Shown here: one piece after another, positions 37,817 to 50,439 of the stretch | Layout of the letters: the number at the start of each line of letters is the position of its first letter | How positions within the stretch are numbered: position 1 is the first letter of the stretch | Source: Desmodus rotundus | Taxonomy: Eukaryota; Chordata; Mammalia; Chiroptera; Phyllostomidae | Assembly: GCF_022682495.2 (NCBI RefSeq) | Contig: NC_071393.1 | Coordinates: 100,863,010-100,927,009 of the forward strand | DNA length: 64,000 nt | Direction: 5' to 3' | Notes under the pieces: model-generated | Databases searched by the model: none | What the model saw: only the letters and a program-made list of their open reading frames with translations | Told to the model about the DNA's origin: nothing | Translations under genes and position numbers: made by a program

Positions 37817-38023
37817 AAAAAATTTATTGATTGATATTTTTAGAGAGAAAGAGGAAGGGAGAGAGAGTGAGAGAAGGAGAGAGAGAGACATCATTGATCT
37901 GCTGCCCCACCCATCCATGCACTCATTGGTTGCCTCTTGTTTGCGCCCTGACTGCAGATTAACCCACAACCCTGGTGTATTGGGATGATGCTCCTACCAT
38001 CTGAGCTACCCATCCAGGGCATG
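37817..38023 (-). mobile_element. VES tRNA-derived SINE (bat)
   Basis: In reverse complement it begins 'gccctggatgggtagctcag', has a GA-rich body and ends in an A/T-rich tail. It is flanked by 11-base duplications 'tttttacattt' at 37806-37816 and 38024-38034. Confidence 0.9.
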
Positions 38024-38034
38024 TTTTTACATTT

Positions 38035-38575
38035 TTACAGAGATCAAACTGCAAGCTAATCCCCTGGGAGGCACTCACTGCACCCCACCCCCCTTAAGGA
38101 GATACTTCAGAAACACCGATTAGTCAGTCACTTCCCCTCCAAGCAGGCCTTATCCTACCTTATATCAAAGCTACTACTTCAGAAAAACTTATTTAAATAG
38201 ATCAGAAAATAATAAAAATTTTAAATGCTTAAATGGTCTTCATGATAGAATTTTTTTTTTTAACTGTAAATCCCTCATTTTATCCCTCTTTGATAGTAAA
38301 GACTTCTTATAACTCAGAAGCCACGCCAGTGCACTAAGAATTCTTTTACAATTTCAAAAGCTCATATGGAGACTTTACTATGTTCCACAGATAAGTTAAG
38401 TGATTCGCTTGGCGACAATTTTAGAAAGTAGGTGTTTCTCCCTCCATTCACAAAGAGGACTACAAATAAGAATAATTATGAATCTCAAGCAAATTATAGA
38501 GATACTATGTGACAGACAGGACTGCAGCTGGTCCTCTTAAGCACTACACTGGAAAATACTTCTACACCAAAAGAG
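38035..38575. other. Unassigned sequence with a possible MIR trace
   Basis: 38370-38570 may be a strongly diverged antisense MIR ('tccctccattcacaaagagg', 'gacaggactgcagctgg'). Nothing else is seen. Confidence 0.35.
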
Positions 38576-38579
38576 ATGA

Positions 38580-39030
38580 GAACTTCTACATCAGTCCAGG
38601 TGTTTTGGATGCAAGCAACAGATACTGATTTTGACTTGTTTCAGAAAAGAAAGGACAATAGGAAGCTCATAGAAAGTCTCAGAGTGCTGGAAATTGAGGC
38701 TCAGTGGCTCTGTGGTCAAAGCAATACCAACGTTGCACTGCAGATGTGTCCGGGAGGCTGGTCTTGGAGCTGCTGTCATTGAGCTCTGGACATGCACTTA
38801 AACTATGGACACAAATGACCCCAGACACTGGGCACTGTTGCTGGCATTGCTGGTCTGTTGCTCTGAGAACTTGATCTCATAGAAATGGCCTCCACTGCCA
38901 GAGAAGCTCCATCTGGATCCTTGCTTCCTTCCATCTCTGACCCTGTAGTTAAAGACCAGAATAGGTGAATTTGATTAGTGGAGCTCAGGTCACATGTCCA
39001 CACACTAGCTGCAAGGAGGACAAGGAAAAG
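38580..39030 (+). repeat. Old interspersed repeat, third of three similar copies
   Basis: 'ttttggatgcaagcaacaga' near the start matches the head of the family seen at 8198 and 14490, and 'tcaggtcacatgtccacaca' near the end fits its 3' part. The minus-strand frame of 138 codons overlapping it (38803-39219) is the longest non-L1 frame in the window but shows no domain, and it reads through this repeat. Confidence 0.4.
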
Positions 39031-41145
39031 TGAGTTTAGGGCATTTTTTAGCTTCCATGATGACATATTTCTGTGTTTCCCACCAAAACCCATAGGGAGA
39101 TAATTGTCTGGAATGAGGTATAGATGCTTGGTAGCCAGAAGGAATAACAGATGACCACTACACCTGGGAACTAGAGTGGGGAGCTTCCCTAGCACCATAC
39201 AATTTACTCCTCTGTCCATACAGTATAAGGTTCTCCTTATCCCCCGTCATCAGTATGTACAGCAGGGCTTTGTGGTTCACCAGAGGGTTGTGCGGATGAT
39301 GAATGGTGTCAGCAGAGATCCTGAGTCATGTATGACTACCATTTAAAGAAAAAACAGAAGGAAAGCTTAAGTACTTTTGAAAGGTTGGTGCTGGTGAATC
39401 AATGCTTTGTGGATTGAGGCTAGAGAACATTGTGTCCAGTGTAACTTCATTTTGGATGAAAAATAAAAGAAGAGCTTCTGTAAACTTATAATTACCCTTC
39501 TGGCATGCTCAGGGTAAATGCCAACAGTATGGATGTCAGCTTCCAGCTTGGGCCAACTTTTTGACCAGATCCATTTTATTTTCACCAGAGCTCATCACTC
39601 AGAGGTCCTCCACTGTAAAAGGAAAGAAGAGAAATATCTCTATTGGGGGAAAAATAATAACCTTTTCCTGTCACAGATATCTGTTGTGTTTCTGTGCTCA
39701 GCCTTCATTCTTTTTTCTTGTATTAACAGTATCGTAGTATTCCTTCAGGAATGACCCTACCCTCCTTGCTCTAGGGATGTTTGTGTCACCACGAACATCT
39801 AAATACAGTGAATGATTCAGAGATGGGCATGTGATACAGACCATCCCAATCTGAACATTCTAGGTTTCTCTTGCATCGCTGGAAAAGAGAAAGTCTGTCT
39901 CCTGGAATTACTGAGCTGGTAGGTTGTACCTGAATGTTCAGATGAACATCTGGCCACTATAAGGGGAGCCTGTCTGAGAATGCAGCCAACAGAGAAATCA
40001 AACAGATATTTAAAGGAAGACTGAATATTTACAACATCATTTTAACACCTAGATCAGAACAAGCTAGAAGCCAGTAAGTAGCCTTGGGCTTTTCAATTAC
40101 CTAAGCTTGTAAGTTCCTTCCTTCTCTTAAGCCAGTGTGAGTTGGGTCTCTAATCACATGCAGCAAAGAACCCCAACCAATTAGCTGACTTTGTTCACTA
40201 ATTCATGAAGTTCTGGCTGCTTTGGTTCAAGAAGAAGTCCAATAACTAGTTGTCTTGAATGCTATAAAACAGGCTCACAGTTTGGGTAAAGACTTGATTT
40301 GAACTTTGTCCCCCAACATTGAGAGTCTAAGATTGTATGTAGAAAGACAAATGAGAAGCACTTGTTAAAATACATTGGATGCTATCTCAGAAAAAGATAA
40401 TGATGGGATTGCCATTTAGCACAACAGAAAACATTACCCAAACTGAGTTAGTAACTATTTTAAGTTCCATTTAACTTCTCGTGGTAATGCTTTTCATAAG
40501 TACTTTGTAATTTCTAAGTTTGGGAGGCTTAAATAATTATGTAATTACTTTGCAACAACCACAGAGCTCCATTTGGATTTGGTAGCTACTTTAAGCCATG
40601 TGAAGTTTTTCATTATAAATTATATTATGTTTAGGACATAATTTATAGTTTGTATGAAAAGAATAACCATATCATGCAACTATTCTGTAATAGTGCAGCA
40701 ATTACTCCCATATTGTGGTAACTGCCAGTGGAATAGCTATTTCTTTTGTAATTACAGAAATGATAACATCAAATCCAACGATTTCCTGGTGATAACATTT
40801 ATGACTATAAATTCAGCTCTAATTCAGTTGCTTCTTCTTGGCCATTCTAGCCGAGCAAGATAATAAATGGAGTAAAACCTTTTCCTGCCACTTTAATATT
40901 AGATGATATTTAGCAAGTATATACTACAGGAACTGAAGCTTGGAAATAGATCATGTGTAATGAGATCAAAGTATATTATTTGCCTCCATTTATACACTGG
41001 CTACAAATAGGCCTTGATCAGCTACAACAGTTCAAGATCAAGGAATCATGCAGGAAAGTTATATTTTATTGTAACATAAACCCAGTTGACAAACTCCTCT
41101 GAAAGATGTGGTGTGAGAGATAGGCTTCCGTATGGCCTGGAAGGA
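39031..41145. other. Unassigned intergenic sequence
   Basis: 39780-40200 has the texture of an old repeat ('gatgggcatgtgatacagac'). 40470-40860 is A/T-rich and non-repetitive. No gene is recognised. Confidence 0.35.
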
Positions 41146-41149
41146 AACT

Positions 41150-41335
41150 GAAAGGCACAGGATATGGAATTAGAAACCTGCGTTTAAGTCTAAGTTTGCT
41201 ACTTCCCAGCTAGGTGATCTTACCAACTGTATAATCTCTCTGACTCTGTTTCTTTTTCTGTAGATTTGGCTGACTCTTGCTTATCTCATAGGTTTGTTGC
41301 AAAACCAAATGACGCGATATATTTGGAAGGGTGGT
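41150..41335 (+). repeat. MIR SINE, sense
   Basis: 'ggatatggaattagaaacct', 'ttcccagctaggtgatctta' and 'tctctctgactctgtttctt', followed by 'tcataggtttgttgcaaaac', follow sense MIR order. Confidence 0.7.
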
Positions 41336-42400
41336 ATCAGATACTAAAGAAACATGAGGTACTCCTAAAGAAGAAAGCCTTTGTTCTGATTCAGTTTTCT
41401 TAGTTTGAAATGAAATATTATTCTTTCACATGAATTTTTATAATGAAAAAAAAAGAAAAATAGATAGTGCCTACTATGTGCAAGATACTACACCAATGCA
41501 AAGCATTTATCTGGGGACCACTTTCCTTTTTATACAGTCTGGACTTTTCCCAAGGGCTCTTCTCTGCATTCATTTTCCCCTGAAAGATGTAATGCTTGAG
41601 GGCTTTTGAATTTTACTTTATTAATGAAAAGTACAAATTTTCTTAGGCAATCAGAAAAAAAATGTAAACAAGAAGCTATTTTTTCACCAAAGGGTTTAGT
41701 TTTGAGATATAATGCAACTCCCCAGTCAGCTTCTAAAAATACAAATATCTAAGTCTTATGTGGAAGAGTAGTGTCATGTTTTAAGGGTGTCTAGAGTTAA
41801 GTATGAGGAACTTATTTTTTAAATGTAGCCAACTTTTAAATCTTAGGTAGGTAGTTTCAGTTAGTTGATATGACTCAAGTCACTAGATAGTAACTCCACA
41901 ACTTGTTAAGTTTAATTGGTTGAATATAAAGTTTAATGTGCATGTATTTTTGTCTTGGAGTTAAAAGAGTCCAGTATGTTATTCTAAACTAGAAAGGGGG
42001 ACTTTAAAAGGATCTAAAAGACTTCTGTGGGACTTTGAACCTGTGTTGTATTCAATATCTATATTGATACTATGAGCATTCATAACTGTAGCAGTGGTTT
42101 TTGTGGGTTTTTAGAGGAGAAAAAGGAATAAAGAATCTAGTCATCCTCCCTTCAGGATTAAAGAAAAAAGCAACATCTTTCCAAGTTGAGCCCTTTCCCT
42201 ACAAGCACTGAATACTGGAGGAACTCTTCACTGGGGGCAGAGGTTCTGGCAAGTTTGGGTAGGACTGGTCCAGGAATGTCTTTTTGTTGGTGCTAAGCAC
42301 TGAAAAGGTGCACACTGGTGCACCGAAGAGGTAATGCGCCGTGCGCCAACCCTAACTCCCTGCTGATTCAGGAAAGTGTTTTATTTTAAGTTTTCTTGTC
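41336..42400. other. Unassigned intergenic sequence
   Basis: No gene. A small GC-containing hairpin with stem 'ggtgcac' lies at 42307-42324 in otherwise A/T-rich sequence. Confidence 0.4.
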
Positions 42401-42409
42401 AATTACCTT

Positions 42410-42545
42410 GCTGTATTATTTTTCTAAGGCTGCCATAGCAAAGATCCCAGACTGGGGAGCTTAACAGTTGTGGAGGCTAACAGTCTGCAGTCAGGGTGTT
42501 GGCAGGGTACACCTCTCACCTCCTGGTAGCATCCTTTCCTAATTG
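42410..42545 (+). repeat. Ancient interspersed-repeat fragment
   Basis: 'tttttctaaggctgccatag', 'cagactggggagcttaacag' and 'ttgtggaggctaacagtctg' resemble a very common mammalian repeat reading 'cctagggctgccataacaaa...ggtggcttaa...tggaggctagaag'. I do not assign its class; it may be LTR-related. Confidence 0.5.
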
Positions 42546-43684
42546 AGATTGCGCAATTCTAAGTGGTTTAGGGCCAGAGTCAGAGTGTCCATGACTAGAA
42601 ATAACAGTATTATTGAGCTCCAGTGGAGGTTTTCCAACTATTTTTAATTCCTCCAGATGCAACTGCAATTATTTAATGGTTAGTGTCACTGTTAGTATTT
42701 AATAGATCTGTTTATTCTCTCTATGTAGATAAGACAATGTCAGAAATATACACAAATGCACAAACAAAACCACACCATATCCCAAAGCTAGTCACTGCCT
42801 CTCAAAAGTTGAAATTATTGCTACATTGCTGATTAAAAGTATCAGTTCACAAACTCAAGTATGCAGAAAAAATGTTTTTATTGTTTTTCTATTTTGAACG
42901 CAAATGCTGCCAGGGTGGCAGAAATTTCAACCAACACAGAGTTTCACCTGATTTTTCCCAAGTTACACCAAGTAAGGATCTCAAGTGTTAGAGACAGTTC
43001 ATACTATCCTTAATGTCATCTCTCCCTGCAGACAGCCCCCGAAGCATCCTTTACTCCATCTGGTCTTGCCAGGCTATGGCAGATGGGTCCTCCTAGGTCT
43101 ACACTTCTCTCTGTGCTTTCGATGCTATTCCTGGGAAGACGATAAACATGCCGATGCTCTGTCACATTGGAACACGGGTATTAAGGGTGCTAGCCATTTA
43201 TTTTCTGGGGTCTAGCTGTCCATCTCTGGCTTCCCCCAAGAAATGAGGCTCAAGCCCCTCTTCTTCTGGATACCACAAATCTCTGATTTTTACCACCTCT
43301 TCAGGGCTTGGTAGCAAGATACAGGTTCTACACTACAACATCTACACTCATTGCTTCTGCTTCATTGCTCTTCTCCCTTGCAAGCTCTAACTCCTGTGTA
43401 GGTGTGCCAGAGTGTGTGTGCACACATGTGTAAACTTGACTTTCTATGTTTTCTTCCAAGTCATCTATGTAGTCACTTACTGCAGTTCCTATAAAAGCCT
43501 AAGTCACTGAGTGATAGATAACAGAGTCCTTTGTCATATTGATTCTCTGAGCCACACACATAGAGGAGTCTGACTGTTTTATGTGTGGAAAGACAAAGGG
43601 CAAAATAAAATGATGGAAAAAAGGCTAATATTTAAAATATATTATGTCATTAAAATATCTTGATTTTGTTTTTGTCTCCTTTTA
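42546..43684. other. Unassigned intergenic sequence
   Basis: No gene or nameable repeat. A 76-codon forward frame at 42985-43215 has no domain. Confidence 0.4.
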
Positions 43685-43890
43685 CCTGATTTCCTCCCAG
43701 CTCTATGACTCACTCTTAGGAAAGTTACTTAACTTGTATGCATCTCGGTTTCTGCATCGAGAAATGGGTGTAGTAACCTTGAGTTATTATAAGGATTGAG
43801 TGCAAAAAATAGGTAAAGTACTTTGGATACTGCCTGGCACTTAGTGCTCACTAACTATTAACTATTAGCTTAATTATTATCATTCACCAA
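43685..43890 (+). repeat. MIR SINE, sense
   Basis: 'cagctctatgactcactctt', 'aggaaagttacttaacttgt', 'gttattataaggattgagtg' and 'ctgcctggcacttagtgctc' follow sense MIR order to its 3' end. Confidence 0.8.
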
Positions 43891-44264
43891 ATAATCAAGT
43901 GGCTTAAATGGAAGAAGGAAGTTGGGTATTTCCACTTGAGGTAAAACTCATAATCTGAAGTCTGAAAGAGTTATGAGACTTCTCCTAGCCCGGCTCCATC
44001 AGCGGGTCAACTTGCCTAAGAGGTTCTTACTGCTAAGGGAAGACTGGAATCTAAAGCCCGGTCCTCCCAATTCCCAGTGAATACCATGTGTATGTAAGTA
44101 TGTTTCCATGACACAAAGGACACTTAAGTGCTACCCACATTTTCTTTTCACATAACTAAGGGAAGAAGCTAATTTTCTTAGCTCCTAACAAAAGCAGTTG
44201 CCATTCAGTGAGGTCTATTCAGTCTGGGACAGTAATGATTGGCTGTTTCCCTACAATCTTGGGA

Positions 44265-44600
44265 TGTCACATAGCCTCCCAGTGCTCTGCCCCAGATCAG
44301 GGAACATGTCTGATAGTAGTTTCCTATGTGTCCTTGAACATGGCACTTACCCTCTCTGGTTCTCAACTTCCTTTACCACAGACGTTGGACTGGATAGTGT
44401 TCCCCCAATCATATTCCACATAGTTCCTGCTTCAGAGCTGTGTGATTCCAAGAGTTAGCATCTCTGAGGAGGGATGTCTGCATTGTCACCAGGTTTTCTA
44501 AATAAATCTTAAGCACTTCCAGTTTGGAAGTGACCGGCCCAGAGGGTTTCTAAAGGTTCTTCCAACTCTAACATGCTTCCATTCTAAGTTACATTCTTAT
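44265..44600 (+). repeat. MIR/MIR3-like fragments, sense
   Basis: 'tgtgtccttgaacatggcac' with 'ttaccctctctggttctcaa' and 'ttggactggatagtgttccc' follow MIR3-type order. 'aggttcttccaactctaaca' near 44560 may be its 3' end, separated by unrelated bases. Confidence 0.55.
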
Positions 44601-47250
44601 ACCTCACAGCCTGCCTGTAGGTTAGTCTAAATAGTGCTGCCCTTGTATCCAAAAAGGATGGTTGATACAAAACAAAATGCATCCTTATTTCTGTAATGTA
44701 TTCCAAACATCTTTTTACCATGAATGCCATTAACCTCCCAGTGGTCATTTAGTCTGAACTTTACATGTGAATGTGAAACGATCTCCAGTTAGGATAAATT
44801 ACTACATTGTGTCTCTAATTTTGGGGGCTCACTGGGGCATTTTTATAATACGATCCTTGGTGAATCTGTCATAGCAACTGTGTTACAGGTGCTACACTGT
44901 TCTAACAAGGTCCTTCTGATATGTTCACTAGTGTATCCCTTAGACAGGTCTCTTAAATATGCCTGGCTCTCCTGCATCCCTTGTGAAGCTCCAGTGGACA
45001 TGAGACCCCTGAACTCAGGACATTCCAGAATGTAGGACGCCACCTGACAATTAGAGCTTTAGGTTTAGTCCGTTTTGGCTTAGAAAGATGGCTGATATTT
45101 TCTGACACGAGGTTTCCTCCCATGAGGACAAAGGGCAACCTAATTTTTCTCACTGCTCAAATGTTGATCTGGATACCAGAGACAGGGCATCATGCACTAG
45201 AGCACACCTGCATGTCTGGGAAATTGTCCCGGGACCACTCATTTCAATGCCAAGTGGCTGGGACCTTGGTTCCAGTCTCCTCTGGAAAAACTGAGGCGTA
45301 ACTGTTTACATAACAATCTTGGGAAGCAGATATTTAACTTGACAGAATTGATTTTGACCTGAGCATCATTCCTTTGAAAAAATAAAAATAAAACATTTGC
45401 TGCAAATGAAGCAAACATTTGCTACTTGGAGCGTAAGAAATGGTGCTCTCCAATGCAGATATACTCGTGTGTTTTTGGATGCTTTTCTAATTAGGCGTAA
45501 ATTGGTTTAGTTTTGGAGTCTGTACTGAAAATGCTCTTTAGGATTTATCTTTAATCATATTCCCCCTTAAAATAATGCACAACAACATAAGTTGCAATAG
45601 GATTGCTCATGTCTTGACACGTTTTTTCCTATGATCTGAAACTAAAAATAATTTCTGATTTGTGGACCAGTTTTAGAAAGTACAATCTCTTAACTTAAAG
45701 ATGATTGCCGTAGGATTCATTCGGCTGATCACAGTTTCTTATCCAACTGCTGACTTAATAGAACATTGCCCTTGTTTTAAGAATAACCTTTGATAAGTTG
45801 CTACATAATCTATTAAATGTCTAAAGTTGACCTCACATTCTGTTAAGTGTATATATTCCTTCAAAACTGTGACATCTTGGGCTGTTAAAAATTATCCATA
45901 ATCTTTAAACTTACACTAAAGAATCATTGTCTTCAATTGGAAAAAAATGCTTTCTTTGGCCTTTCCTTCTCTCTGTACACTTACAGTAGCATTACCTGGT
46001 CAGGAAATGGTGCATAGTGAACGCAGAGCAGAAAGACACCTCAGAGCACCTCCCAGTGAGCTGCCCCCGACAGAGGTCAGGTGTTCTCCTTGTATGCACT
46101 GATGTAAACTAAGAATTGTAGTTATTTCTTGTTGGCTTTTAAAGACTTAAAAAAAATAAAGCCAAGAATATGAATGAAAAGTGGCAAACACAAGTGCTAT
46201 CCTTGTCCCAGGCTCTGTGACTTTTTGCCAAGAAGCCCAGGTGAGCTTTTCTTTTCCTTTGGTTAATCTCCTTAAATTGGCTATTCATTCCCCAATGCCA
46301 TTAACTATTCCAAAATACCCCATTTGCCTTTTTCACTCTGAAATATAGAACCATATAATTAATGAGCCTCTTAATTCTATGTTGTGTGTTGACTTATTCA
46401 GCAATGAAACACGACACTATGTTAGAATTAGATCACTGGGTTCTTTCCAATAACTGAAACACTAGATTTCTAAAAAATTTGCTGTAGCATGTCCAAGCCA
46501 ATTCAAGAGTAGATGGCTCCACATGCAAACTAACCCATCTGTGTAATGTGAAACTATCCTTAAATTTTCTTGTCTCTTTCAACATCAGCAACTCCCCGTT
46601 TCTTTTCTATGCATCAACGAGTTCCATGGGAGGTATCATGGAAGTAGGCTCTTTTAAAAAGTATGGGACAGATTCATCATGAAAACTAAGTTTTATCGGC
46701 CTGGTATTCTACTTTCCCTTTAAAAAGTAGACTCAGAAATCTTCACCTTACCTTGTGTGCCTATGTGTGGGTTGAGCTGATTACCATCTCTAGATTTCAA
46801 AATGATTAGCCGTGCAAAACTCCACATCACACGGATACCTTAAAAGCACTATTTAATGAGGACAATAGTAAGCTATTATAGTGCCTATTAAATGCTTAAA
46901 ATACTTAGAAGAAGTTAGAGATAGATTAGCAAATTGTATCTTCTAAATCTTTTTAAGTTAATTATTTGCTTCCACCATCATTCTGCAATTTAAGTCTGCA
47001 ATTTTTGTGTGTGTTTAATTGCCAGTGTTCTTTTAAACAGTTTGGAAATGTTTATGTAGAGAAAGATTCTCTTACCATTCAACCAATATTGTACAAAAAA
47101 GAAAATTACATGCCAAAGTACGTAAGAATTCATAAAAGGAAAACTGAACCTATTTTATATGTACATTTAATGTGCTTAAATGTACATCTAATTTTAAGAT
47201 ACATTTCTGAAGGTTCATGAACATTTTGAAGCTTTCAAGAGAATTCAGAA
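44601..47250. other. Unassigned sequence, candidate conserved non-coding DNA
   Basis: 2.6 kb without a nameable repeat, unusual for this window. Complex, non-repetitive A/T-rich stretches at 44820-45160 and 45290-45840 include homeodomain-type TAATTA cores ('tctaattaggcgtaaattgg'). No coding frame is supported. Confidence 0.35.
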
Positions 47251-47254
47251 TAAG

Positions 47255-47530
47255 AATGTAGCCAAGAAGAAAAAGATTTATATTCTTGCCTGCATAAAAA
47301 TTAAAATGCCTATATGTCAAAAAGCAGCTTGTGAATCAAAATAAACAGCAAGTGAGAAACTTGAAAAAAGTATTTGAGCGCTATGTGTCAAACACAGTAG
47401 AACATCCTGCATATGTAAAGAGCTCTTAGAGATAAATTAGAGAAAGATTAACACCCTCAATGAAAATATAAGGAGATAAAAAGACAATTCACAAATGCCA
47501 ATGGACATAAAAAATGTTTGTGTTATATAA
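47255..47530 (+). mobile_element. Old L1 ORF2 3' fragment, sense
   Basis: 'cctgcatatgtaaagagctc' and 'aaaaagacaattcacaaatg', followed by 'ccaatggacataaaaaatg', fit the C-terminal ORF2 region. It is short and broken. Confidence 0.6.
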
Positions 47531-47754
47531 GCATAGAAAAAAATCCCTGGAAGCCTGAACTCTCATAGAAAGATGGGTTCTTTTGTCTTGAGTCATACTG
47601 AGGGACTAAGAAAAGGTGACTTGGAGAATGATGGGATTAAAAATCCACAGAAAGGAGTTGTTGTAAATCTTTTATTCACCATGGCCACATATTTTTCTTG
47701 TTTTTTAAAATATAGGTACTAAGTAGTTTCAGTACCCTGAGTTGAAAATATCAT

Positions 47755-48423
47755 CCTTTTGAGAGAGTTACCTACAAAAGAGTTCCCATAAGACTATGAG
47801 ATGATTTCTCAAAAAAAACCTTGCAGGCAAGGTGGGGCTGGAAAGAAGTATTCAAAGTCATGAAAGGCAAGGATCTACATCCCAGATTACTCTATCCAGC
47901 AAAGCTAGCATTTAGAATTGAAGGGCAGATAAAGTGCTTCCCAGATAAGATCAATTAAAGGAGTTCATCATCACCAAGCCCTTATTATATGAAACGTTAA
48001 AGGGACTTATCTAAGAAAAAGAAGAAGATCAAAACTATGAACAGTAAAATGACAACAAACTCACAACTGTCAACAACTGAACCTAAAAAACAAAACAAAA
48101 CAAAAAAACAAAGCAAACAACTAGAATAGGAACAGAATCACAGAAATGCAGATCACATGGAGGGTTATCATCAGGGAAGGTGAGGGAAGAGAATGGGGGG
48201 AAAGGTATGGGGAGTAAGAAGTATAATTCATAGATACAAAATAGATAGGGGAATTAAGAATAATATAGGAAGTGGGGAAGCCAAAGAAGTTATACTTATG
48301 GTGCATGGACATGAACTAAGGGTGGGGGGAGATGCTGGTGGGAGGCAGGGTGCAGGAAGGAGGGGGAGAAAGGGGAGAAAAAAATGGGACAACTGTAATA
48401 GCATAATCAATAAAATACACTTA
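47755..48423 (+). mobile_element. HAL1-like element, 5'-truncated
   Basis: The element carries the last part of an L1-type ORF1, then directly a 3'UTR ending 'gggacaactgtaatagcata' and 'atcaataaaatacact'. No ORF2 lies between. The ORF1 remnant keeps 'ttgcaggcaagg' (LQAR) and the 'YPAKL' motif but has a stop near its start and a frameshift before the natural end. Target-site duplications 'aaaatatcat' lie at 47745-47754 and 48424-48433. The 3'UTR has the G-rich tract common to the other copies. Confidence 0.8.
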
Positions 48424-48439
48424 AAAATATCATTCTTGC

Positions 48440-50190
48440 TTTATTTAATTTCCTTTGCATCTTTGTCAAAACCCAGTTAATCATCCACGTTAGTTTATTC
48501 CTATCCTCCCTCTTCTGTTCCACTGATCTCTGTGTATACCTGTTTGCCAGTACCATACCGTTATGTTTAATGCAAATTTTAGTAAGTCTTGAAAGCAGGT
48601 GATATGAGTCCCCTTCTTCATTATTGTTTTGACTATTTTAGATTCTTAATTTTTTTAAATATAAATTTTAGAATCAGCTTATCTGTTTCCTGGAAAAAGT
48701 CCTGCTGAGATTTTGACTGGGATTGTAATGAATCTATAGAGCAGTTTGGAGAGAAGAACGACATCTTAACACTGAATCTTCAAATTTATGAGCTCAGTTT
48801 ATCTCTCCTGCTATTTAAGTCTTTGATTTCTTTCATTAGTATTTTGTAGTTTTCTGCATAGAGATCTTGCATATGTTTTATTACATTTATGCCTAAGTAT
48901 TTTATGTTTTGGGTACTATTTTAGTTACTGCTTTAAAATTCTTGAGGTACAGGATTAATTAAATAGAGAAAGGATAGTATCTTGGACAAATGATACCATA
49001 ACATTTGTACCTTCATGGGCAAAAAAAATAACGAACCTCAACCCATACTTCGCAACCCAAACTTTGAACCTCAACCCATACCTGAAACAATTATCTCCAA
49101 ATGGATCATAGATCCAATATGAAACTGAAAAATTTAAGAAAACTTCTATAAGAAAATTTTGGTTAAAATTGGTTTGTAATTGGATTATGCAAAGATTTCT
49201 TAGAGATGATGCCAAATGCATAACTAAAAGAAAAATCTTGATAAATTACACTTCAAAATTATATACTTATGTCATTTGGAGGACACTCTTAAGAGAATAA
49301 AAAGACAACCTACAAAATAATATAAAGTATTTTTAAAACTCAAAACTGATAAAAACACTTTTATTCAAAATATATAAAGAACTCTCAAACCTCAAGAAGC
49401 CAAATTTGATGAAAAAATGGGCAAAAGATTTGAACTGACACATCATAAAGATACACGAACAATATACAGGAACATGAAAAGGTGATCAACATTGTTAGTC
49501 ACTAGTAAAATGCAAATTAAAACCACAGGAGATATCACTACAAACACCTAACAATGGCTTAAATAAAAATCCGTGACAATACCAAGGTCTAGTATAGATG
49601 TGGACAACTGGAACTCTCACACATTACTGGTGAGAATGCACAAAAAGGTACAGCCACTTTGCAAAACAATTTGACAGTTAAATGTGAAATGTATACTTAC
49701 AATGTATTCCAACAAGTCCATTTCTAAGTAGCTACCCAAGTGGAATGAAACCTATATTCACACAAATATTTATAGAATCTTTATATATATAATAACTCCA
49801 AACTATAAGCAACACAGACATCACTCACCTGGGCAATAGATAAACATGCTGTGGTACATCTGTAAAATAGAATACTTCTTGGTAACAAAAATGGATGAAC
49901 TACTGATATATGCAGCAACATTGATGAATCTCAAAGGTATGATGCTAAGTGAATGAAGCCAGACTCAAAGGCAATGTATCTATAATTTCATTAATATGGC
50001 ATTCAAAGCTATAAGGTCTGAAAACAGGAGAGAACTGATAGGGTCTGGGGCATAAAGTGCATTTGCCTAAGCAATTTACCTAAGGCAAATTGCTTTACCT
50101 TAGGCAACTTACCTTAGGCAATTTGCCTAAGCATTTATCTAGAAAGGGTAAATATTACTGTACATAAATCATACCTTAATTGAAAAAAAA
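48440..50190 (+). mobile_element. Old L1 3' part with 5' inversion (twin priming)
   Basis: 48440 to about 48953 is antisense ORF2 ('cctttgcatctttgtcaaaa', 'ttctgttccactgatctctg'). From about 48954 the sequence is sense ORF2 ('aatagagaaaggatagtatc', 'aacctcaacccatacctgaa') and runs through a 3'UTR to an A-run at 50183. In sense order the inverted segment ends exactly where the direct segment begins, the signature of twin priming. It is old and heavily mutated. Confidence 0.75.
50056..50137. repeat. Cluster of TGCCTAAG/CTTAGGCA inverted and direct repeats
   Basis: Within 80 bases the core 'tgcctaag' and its complement 'cttaggca' (or the shorter 'cctaaggca') recur about five times, alternating with 'caattt' and 'ttacc' spacers. 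The arrangement can fold into hairpins in more than one register. It lies in the 3' part of the L1 above and is not a normal L1 feature. Confidence 0.8.
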
Positions 50191-50439
50191 AATGTTAGTC
50201 TAGAGAAATCTCCCAAACCAGTTTAGAACCTTCATTTGATTCTGCTATTGATTCTAATCCTTTACATTGGAAACTAGTGAGTCAGTTGTGAGTTACAAAA
50301 CAGGGGAGATTTTTGTGGGAAATAGAAGATGAAGTCTATACTAACTCTATGGAATAATGTGTTTATAATTTAAAATCAAACAAGAAAAGAATATAAAACC
50401 CTAAGGTATATTTCATGTTCATGGGAAAATTAGTATTTT

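Noticed and set aside
38803..39219. Minus-strand frame of 138 codons as a host exon
   Set aside because: No recognisable domain, no splice structure, and it overlaps an old interspersed repeat.
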